DNA of 64,000 nucleotides. Origin: Geminocystis sp. NIES-3709 (lineage in GTDB: Bacteria > Cyanobacteriota > Cyanobacteriia > Cyanobacteriales > Cyanobacteriaceae). Shown here in pieces: positions 58,993-64,000 of the stretch. Under the pieces are notes generated by a model. It was not told the origin of the DNA. It did not search any database and saw nothing but the letters and a program-made list of their open reading frames with translations. The stretch lies in contig NZ_AP014821.1 in NCBI RefSeq assembly GCF_001548115.1, positions 3,723,262 through 3,787,261 of the forward strand, given 5' to 3'. The position numbers and the translations under genes are program-made. Each line of letters begins with the position of its first letter. Within the stretch, counting starts at the first letter, position 1.

Positions 58993-60798
58993 CTACTTTT
59001 TATTCTGACTATTTTTAGTTAAATACTTATTAGCCCAACCATAAAGTTTAGCATCTTTTTTAAGTAAATCTTTAGCTATTTGTATCCTCTTTTCTTTGTT
59101 TTTCATTCTTTCTAAAGATTTCTTAATTTCAGCATTAATAGACTCATGAGAAGCTCCCCGTTTTTCAGCTTCTCTAAACCATCTTTCTCCTTCATAACGA
59201 TCATAACGATCAAAACAAATAGCTCCCATTAAAGTATAAGGATGATGACTATTAGGTTGATATTCGATCGCTTTTCTCGCACATTTTTCTGCATCATCTA
59301 ATTGATTAAGATCCCGAAATGCACCGCCTCTAGTAGTAAGAATAGCTGATTTTAATTTATTTTCTTTTATTTTATCAAAGTTAATATTTTCAGTAGCATT
59401 TAAAGCCTTTTTAGGCTCATCAGCTTTACGCCAATGACTACTAATATTAGGAAGATTCCATTTATTACCAGTTTTTTGATAATCTGCTTCATAAAATTCA
59501 GCTTCAATCGTATTAAAACAAATATAAATTTTACTATCAGAATAAAATAAATTTTTATCTTGTAAATAAGCTATATCTACAGCATCTAAACGTTGATTTT
59601 GAGCCAGTTTTTGGAGAATAAAATATAATTGACTTTCTGGAGAATTGTCAGTGAAACTTTGAATTTCATATTGAGTTTTTAACTTGGTAAAGTATTTAGT
59701 TTTGCCTAATTTTATCACATCATTTCTCTGATTTTTTTCAATCCACTTCAATTCACTTTGATTTAATTCTTCTCCTATTCCTATTTTATTAATCAGAAAA
59801 TTAGTGTAATTTTCCATTGCAATATTAATAGTTTCTGTTAATTTTCTCTTTTTCAAAAAATTAAGATCATTCTCAGGTAAAGGAATATTTAAATGAATTT
59901 TTTTGAGAACTTTATATAAATTACTTGATGGGGATAAATCTTCAATTTCTGTGGCTTTATACTTAAATTTCAAGGCTACAAAATCAGCAATAATTATTGT
60001 ATCATTAAGATTATTTGATGTTAACCAATTAAGTTCATGAGTTTTTAATAATTGACCACTTTCAAGATTATTTAACATTTGGTATAAAATACTATTGAGA
60101 GAATTTTCTGAAGAAGAAATAGCCTGATATTTTTCCTTAAGTTTAATAAATTTTTCCTCTCGTTTTTTCAGTTGTAACTCATAAGTTTTTAACACATAAA
60201 TAAGATTATTTTGTTTTAGAAATTTAAGATTCTTATCCGTTAATTGTATATCACTCTCTAATTTTTTCAAAATACTATATAAAGGATCATTAGGTGAAAT
60301 ATTAAAATATTCGAGCACCTTATATTGTTTTTTAAGTTTGAGAAAATCTAATACTTTAATAAACTTACTTTCATCTAATCTATTTGATTTTAGATAATCG
60401 ATTTCTGTTTGTTTCAATTCACTTCCTGAGTCAAGTTTTAGTAAAATAGAGGATAGAATATTTTTAAATGTTTTTATCGCATATTCTATACTGAATTTAT
60501 GTTTATATTCTAAAATCTCACTAGGAGTTATACTGAATAAAAAACTAAACTTATTATAAACAGGAGTAAATAATTCCTTTGCTAAATTTTCTATATTTTT
60601 GTCTTTAGTATCTTTTTTTTCCTTTAGTAATTCATAGATTTTAGGATCATTTTCTTTCAAGTAGTTCCAATCAGTATTGTTTAATAAATTTATATCTATT
60701 TCAGCTTTATTTAAAATGAAATATAAATAGGTATTATTGTTTTCTTGGGAAATATTATATTTAGTTTTAAGTTCAGTAAAATTTTGTTTATTAACCAT
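58993..60798 (-). CDS. Large hypothetical protein of about seven novel repeats plus TPR-like end
   Basis: 601 residues from the ATG at 60798 (a TTG lies three codons earlier). Residues 7-51, 110-141, 153-199, 217-264, 273-320, 331-357 and 370-417 share the pattern F-x-x-LK-x-KY, then LY-x-IL-x-KL, then L-x-x-x-(D/E)L-x-(W/F)LK-x-x-x-L, two of them lacking the front half. The C-terminal 130 residues are TPR-like (LDDAEKCARKAIEYQPNSHHPYTLMGAI). No signal or membrane segment. I do not know the family; protein-protein binding is likely from the repeat form. Confidence 0.75.
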   Translation of the reverse strand: MVNKQNFTELKTKYNISQENNNTYLYFILNKAEIDINLLNNTDWNYLKENDPKIYELLKEKKDTKDKNIENLAKELFTPVYNKFSFLFSITPSEILEYKHKFSIEYAIKTFKNILSSILLKLDSGSELKQTEIDYLKSNRLDESKFIKVLDFLKLKKQYKVLEYFNISPNDPLYSILKKLESDIQLTDKNLKFLKQNNLIYVLKTYELQLKKREEKFIKLKEKYQAISSSENSLNSILYQMLNNLESGQLLKTHELNWLTSNNLNDTIIIADFVALKFKYKATEIEDLSPSSNLYKVLKKIHLNIPLPENDLNFLKKRKLTETINIAMENYTNFLINKIGIGEELNQSELKWIEKNQRNDVIKLGKTKYFTKLKTQYEIQSFTDNSPESQLYFILQKLAQNQRLDAVDIAYLQDKNLFYSDSKIYICFNTIEAEFYEADYQKTGNKWNLPNISSHWRKADEPKKALNATENINFDKIKENKLKSAILTTRGGAFRDLNQLDDAEKCARKAIEYQPNSHHPYTLMGAICFDRYDRYEGERWFREAEKRGASHESINAEIKKSLERMKNKEKRIQIAKDLLKKDAKLYGWANKYLTKNSQNKK

Positions 60799-61022
60799 AT
60801 TAATCAAAAAAAAGTCACTTACAATACATTTTGTCTTAATAAAATAGCATATTCTAGTAATTTATTTATTCTAATTAATCGGAAATTAACTCTTGTAAAT
60901 CTCGGTCACGAAGTGGTGCTGTTCGATCGTATCTCATGAAACTATATCTAAAAAGCGATCGCACACCTAACTCCACCTAAAGTTTGATCGCACTCCTAAC
61001 TCCCCACAAAAAGCGATATTCT

Positions 61023-61328
61023 CTAAATTGAATATTCCATTTCACCAGAACGAATTTTCAAATTAGCTTTGTATTTTGTCTTGAATTTTTTTTGTTCATT
61101 TTGAACTTGTGTAGAGTTTAAAGGACACCTAGTACAACAAATAATACAATTTATTTGGTAAGAGGTTATAGAAGAACATTGCTGTTTAATATAATTTATA
61201 CTATCAATTAGTTGCGTAATTGCTTTTGCTACATCATTACCTTTAAGTTCAATAAATACTAAAAGTAAATCTGATTGTTTATAGCAATTCTCATTTTGGT
61301 GAGGTACAAAATTGTCGTTGAAAGGCAA
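61023..61328 (-). CDS. Hypothetical protein with IELKG motif, possibly N-terminally truncated
   Basis: 101 residues. LLLVFIELKGNDVAKAITQL resembles a family of small bacterial proteins of unknown role in which the ELKG motif recalls nuclease-like folds. Relatives begin earlier with a longer cysteine-bearing part, so this copy may have lost its front. C-terminal CIICCTRCP is Cys-rich. Function unknown. Confidence 0.5.
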   Translation of the reverse strand: MPFNDNFVPHQNENCYKQSDLLLVFIELKGNDVAKAITQLIDSINYIKQQCSSITSYQINCIICCTRCPLNSTQVQNEQKKFKTKYKANLKIRSGEMEYSI

Positions 61329-61365
61329 GAGGCAATAGAAAAAATGTACCTCATAATTTAAAAAA

Positions 61366-61549
61366 ATGCTATATATTGATAAATTAAATAGTGGAGATAC
61401 AGCAAGTAATAGAAGAACAAAAAAAAGATCAAAGGTGCGTGAACAGTCAATAAAGTATGCTGATATTTATAGTGAAAATAATTTTGTTAAATCTATTAAG
61501 TCTTTTATTTATACTAATGAAAATTCTGAACCGATAGAAATAAAAAAAG
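61366..61549 (+). pseudogene. Short hypothetical frame cut by the IS1 element
   Basis: A basic frame starting MLYIDKLNSGDTASNRRTKK runs into the IS1 end and stops at 61560 within it. It may be the front of a gene broken by the insertion, or chance. No continuation is found on the other side. Confidence 0.25.
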
Positions 61550-61584
61550 GGCATTGCTGAATTAAGGTATGATTGTTAGATAAA

Positions 61585-61615
61585 GCGATCGCCTTTGGCG
61601 GCACTGCACGATCGC
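61585..61615. repeat. Palindromic repeat inside the IS1 element
   Basis: GCGATCGCCTTTGGCGGCAC...GATCGC. Reversed it fits the GATCG-NN-CAG-N-G plus hairpin design seen at 30158 and 56659. Confidence 0.55.
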
Positions 61616-61651
61616 ACCTCACCTCGATAAGGTATGGGAATATCTTGGAAT

Positions 61652-61984
61652 TTAAAATAATGAATCAAAAAGTGAGATTGAATATTTCAGCATTTCGACA
61701 GACTTGGAATAGCAAAGGGTTTTTCCCTGTAATCTGGCTAGATAGTGCCTCAATCTCGTATTTTCTCCTTCAACCCTTGTCATATAAGTTTTACTGATGA
61801 TTTGGTCCCCCTCTGGGATAAAATTAGGATATACCTTCCAACCATCAGTTACATAAAAATAACAATTCCATGGTTGTGGATTAATAAACTGTCTACCACA
61901 ATCAACACAAAGATGATTTTGCTTTCCTCTTTTCATTCCATTTTTGTTAATGTGCATAGAACTGCACTCGGGGCATTTGATCAT
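61652..61984 (-). pseudogene. IS1-family transposase (InsA-InsB) with internal deletion
   Basis: 110 residues. The front has the InsA-type zinc pattern (CPEC...HLCVDCGRQFINPQP). It then jumps to the InsB end (VTDGWKVYPNFIPEGDQIIS, then SKTYMTRVEGENTRLRHYL and YSKSVEMLKYSI). About 100 residues, including the first catalytic acids, are missing, so it is inactive. Confidence 0.82.
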
Positions 61985-62159
61985 TTTTTGATTTCTAATA
62001 AATTTGCTCGCTTTATCTTAAAATCATACCTTAATTCAGCAACGCCTAATTTCTCTCAAAAACTTTAATCTTCCTGATAGAGTTGATACAAAACCCCAAT
62101 TCATGACCTTGATATGCTTAAAATAGTAAATTATTGTAACAAATATAAGCATAAATACT

Positions 62160-64000
62160 ATGACTTGGTTAGAAACATATCATCAACACGCAGAAGAAAG
62201 AGCCAAATTGGGCATTCCCCCCTTACCCCTTAACGCCGAACAAACATCCCATCTGTGCGAAATGTTGCAGAATCCCTCTGAGGGATTAAAAGAAGAATTA
62301 ATGATGTTACTCCGTGACAGAATCCCCCCCGGAGTCGATGAAGCATCCTACGTTAAAGCAGGATTTTTAACAGCAGTGGCAAAAGGTGAATTAACCTCTC
62401 CTATAATCTCCCCTCAAGGTGCTGTCAGCCTTTTAGGTACAATGATGGGTGGTTACAACGTACAATCTCTCATCAGCTTATTAAAATCCAAAGATAGCAA
62501 TGTTGCCCTCGAAGCCGCTAACGCATTAAGCAAAACCCTTTTAGTTTTTGATGCCTTTAACGATGTATTAGAATTATCGGATATTAACCCCTACGCTAAA
62601 CAAGTAATTGACGCATGGGCAAATGGTGCATGGTTTATCAGTAAGCCCAAAGTACCTGAATCCATTACCGTGACGGTGTTTAAAGTGTCGGGAGAAACCA
62701 ACACCGATGACTTATCTCCTGCCCCCCATGCCACCACTCGCCCGGATATTCCCCTACACGCCCTCGCAATGTTAGAGTCGAGAATGCCAGACGGGTTAGA
62801 AACGATCGCCAAATTAAAAGAAAAAGGACACCCTGTGGCTTATGTCGGTGACGTAGTGGGAACAGGTTCTTCTCGTAAGTCTGCAATCAATTCCGTATTA
62901 TGGCACATTGGTAATGAAATTCCTTTTGTACCCAATAAGAAGGGGGGCGGTTATGTATTAGGAGGCAAGATTGCACCTATCTTCTTCAACACTGCTGAAG
63001 ATTCTGGGGCGTTACCCATCGAGTGCGATGTCAACAAGCTCAACACTGGGGATGTCATCACCATTTACCCCTATGAGGGCAAAATCACCAACGAAAAGGG
63101 CGAAACCATTACCACCTTTACCCTCAAGCCTGAAACCATTTTAGACGAAGTGAGAGCAGGAGGACGTATTCCCTTATTAATTGGCAGGGCTTTAACCGAT
63201 AAAACCCGTCAAGCATTAGGATTAGAATCTAGTAACTTATTTGTAAGACCTATTGCTCCTGCTGATACTGGTAAAGGGTTTACTTTGGCTCAAAAAATGG
63301 TGGGTAAAGCCTGTGGTGTAGAAGGAATCAGCCCCAGCACTTCCTGCGAACCGATTATGACTACTGTTGGCTCTCAGGATACCACAGGACCAATGACTCG
63401 TGATGAATTAAAAGAATTGGCTTGTTTAGGTTTCAATGCTGACTTAACCTTACAAACCTTCTGTCATACCGCCGCCTATCCCAAACCCGTTGACATCAAA
63501 ACCCACAAAGAATTACCAGATTTCTTCTCAAACAGAGGAGGAGTTGCTTTACGTCCGGGGGATGGTATCATTCACTCGTGGTTAAACCGTATGTTATTGC
63601 CTGATACTGTCGGCACTGGGGGCGATTCCCATACCCGTTTTCCCCTTGGTATTTCTTTCCCCGCAGGTTCAGGTTTAGTGGCATTTGCGGCAGCTTTAGG
63701 AGCTATGCCTTTAGATATGCCTGAGTCGGTGTTAGTCAAATTCACGGGAGAATTGCAACCAGGTGTGACTTTACGAGACATCGTTAACGCTATCCCTTGG
63801 GTAGCAATGCAGGAAGGCAAATTAACCTATGGTAAGGGGGATAAAATTAACGTCTTTAATGGGCGTATCATGGAAATGGAAGGCTTACCCGACTTAAAAG
63901 TTGAACAGGCTTTCGAGTTAACCGACGCTACGGCAGAGCGTTCTTGTTCTGGTAGTACAATTAAACTCAGTGAGGAAACGGTAGCGGAATATTTGCGATC
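62160..64000 (+). CDS. acnB: Aconitate hydratase B, 5' part (cut by window end)
   Basis: TCA-cycle enzyme converting citrate to isocitrate with a 4Fe-4S cluster. The ATG at 62160 opens [20 protein letters not shown], the AcnB opening. The HEAT-like N-terminal domain and the swivel domain ([37 protein letters not shown]) precede the aconitase core (GIAPTSC-like segments such as [21 protein letters not shown]). 613 codons are visible of roughly 860. Its G+C is higher than that of neighbours. The IS1 remnant ends 113 bp upstream. Confidence 0.95.
   Translation, partial: MTWLETYHQHAEERAKLGIPPLPLNAEQTSHLCEMLQNPSEGLKEELMMLLRDRIPPGVDEASYVKAGFLTAVAKGELTSPIISPQGAVSLLGTMMGGYNVQSLISLLKSKDSNVALEAANALSKTLLVFDAFNDVLELSDINPYAKQVIDAWANGAWFISKPKVPESITVTVFKVSGETNTDDLSPAPHATTRPDIPLHALAMLESRMPDGLETIAKLKEKGHPVAYVGDVVGTGSSRKSAINSVLWHIGNEIPFVPNKKGGGYVLGGKIAPIFFNTAEDSGALPIECDVNKLNTGDVITIYPYEGKITNEKGETITTFTLKPETILDEVRAGGRIPLLIGRALTDKTRQALGLESSNLFVRPIAPADTGKGFTLAQKMVGKACGVEGISPSTSCEPIMTTVGSQDTTGPMTRDELKELACLGFNADLTLQTFCHTAAYPKPVDIKTHKELPDFFSNRGGVALRPGDGIIHSWLNRMLLPDTVGTGGDSHTRFPLGISFPAGSGLVAFAAALGAMPLDMPESVLVKFTGELQPGVTLRDIVNAIPWVAMQEGKLTYGKGDKINVFNGRIMEMEGLPDLKVEQAFELTDATAERSCSGSTIKLSEETVAEYLR

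Larger units (their letters stand above)
61550..62046. mobile_element. Internally deleted IS1-family element
   Basis: About 497 bp with inverted ends GGCATTGCTGAATTAAGG and GGCGTTGCTGAATTAAGG (one mismatch, then TATGAT on both). A normal IS1-type element is about 770 bp or more; here the middle of the transposase gene is gone. No matching target duplication is visible at the flanks. Confidence 0.8.

Noticed and set aside
61745-62068. Plus-strand frame of 107 codons opposite the IS1 transposase
   Set aside because: The minus strand carries recognisable InsA and InsB motifs; this is its shadow.

Overview
The window is a piece of a low-GC cyanobacterial chromosome. Signs of this are the octamer GCGATCGC scattered through it, the atpA-atpC gene order, a phytochrome with its own response regulator, a cyanobacterial FHA-penicillin-binding protein fusion, a stand-alone groEL behind a CIRCE operator, a type II NADH dehydrogenase, and heptanucleotide tandem repeats in intergenic DNA. 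The style resembles Geminocystis/Cyanobacterium-type unicellular species, but the genus is an inference. I saw no rRNA, tRNA or CRISPR array.

Layout. 0-2.7 kb: end of the ATP synthase operon (atpA, atpC) and a terminator. 2.8-8.2 kb: a light-signalling cluster, with a biliverdin-type phytochrome kinase, its CheY-like regulator and a three-receiver hybrid kinase. 8.3-9.6 kb: an intact IS4-family element with a perfect 9-bp target duplication. 9.8-13.8 kb: M1 aminopeptidase and an AmpG-like transporter. 13.8-20.8 kb: one multi-PAS hybrid histidine kinase gene broken by an IS701-family element, an IS630-family element, a 182-bp MITE, a nonsense codon and a damaged GAF domain. 21-28.3 kb: amino-acid-binding protein, lpxD, a TerD protein, a second MITE copy, FHA-PBP1, argJ and infC. 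28.5-34.7 kb: an amino-acid ABC permease followed by a rearranged stretch, containing a toxin-antitoxin pair wrecked by an IS5-family element, a UbiD-type decarboxylase of higher GC, a histidine phosphatase, and copies of the tails of the permease gene and mtnD joined head-on. That join is the expected scar of an old tandem duplication. 34.7-44.6 kb: mtnD-mtnB, groEL, a DUF29-type protein, aquaporin, a VTT/TMEM64-type membrane protein, a TnpB remnant, dxr, purN and ftsW. 44.7-48.2 kb: a two-gene unit of a RelE-like domain fused to an SF1 helicase, plus a coiled-coil protein. 48.3-54.1 kb: mtnA, a Cache-type hybrid kinase and NDH-2. 54.4-58 kb: a MerR-like regulator, a von Willebrand A protein and two unrecognised genes. 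58-62 kb: a decaying toxin-antitoxin area, a protein built of about seven novel repeats, and an internally deleted IS1 element. 62.2 kb to the end: acnB, cut by the window edge.

How the genes work together. Three signalling kinases (one phytochrome, two hybrids) are intact and a fourth is destroyed. mtnA, mtnB and mtnD are three steps of methionine salvage at two separate sites. The best candidates for an undescribed system are the RelE-helicase/coiled-coil pair and the MerR-VWA-unknown-unknown row. The clearest direct observation is the shattered kinase: removing the IS630 element and the MITE on paper, each with one target-site copy, restores the reading frame exactly.
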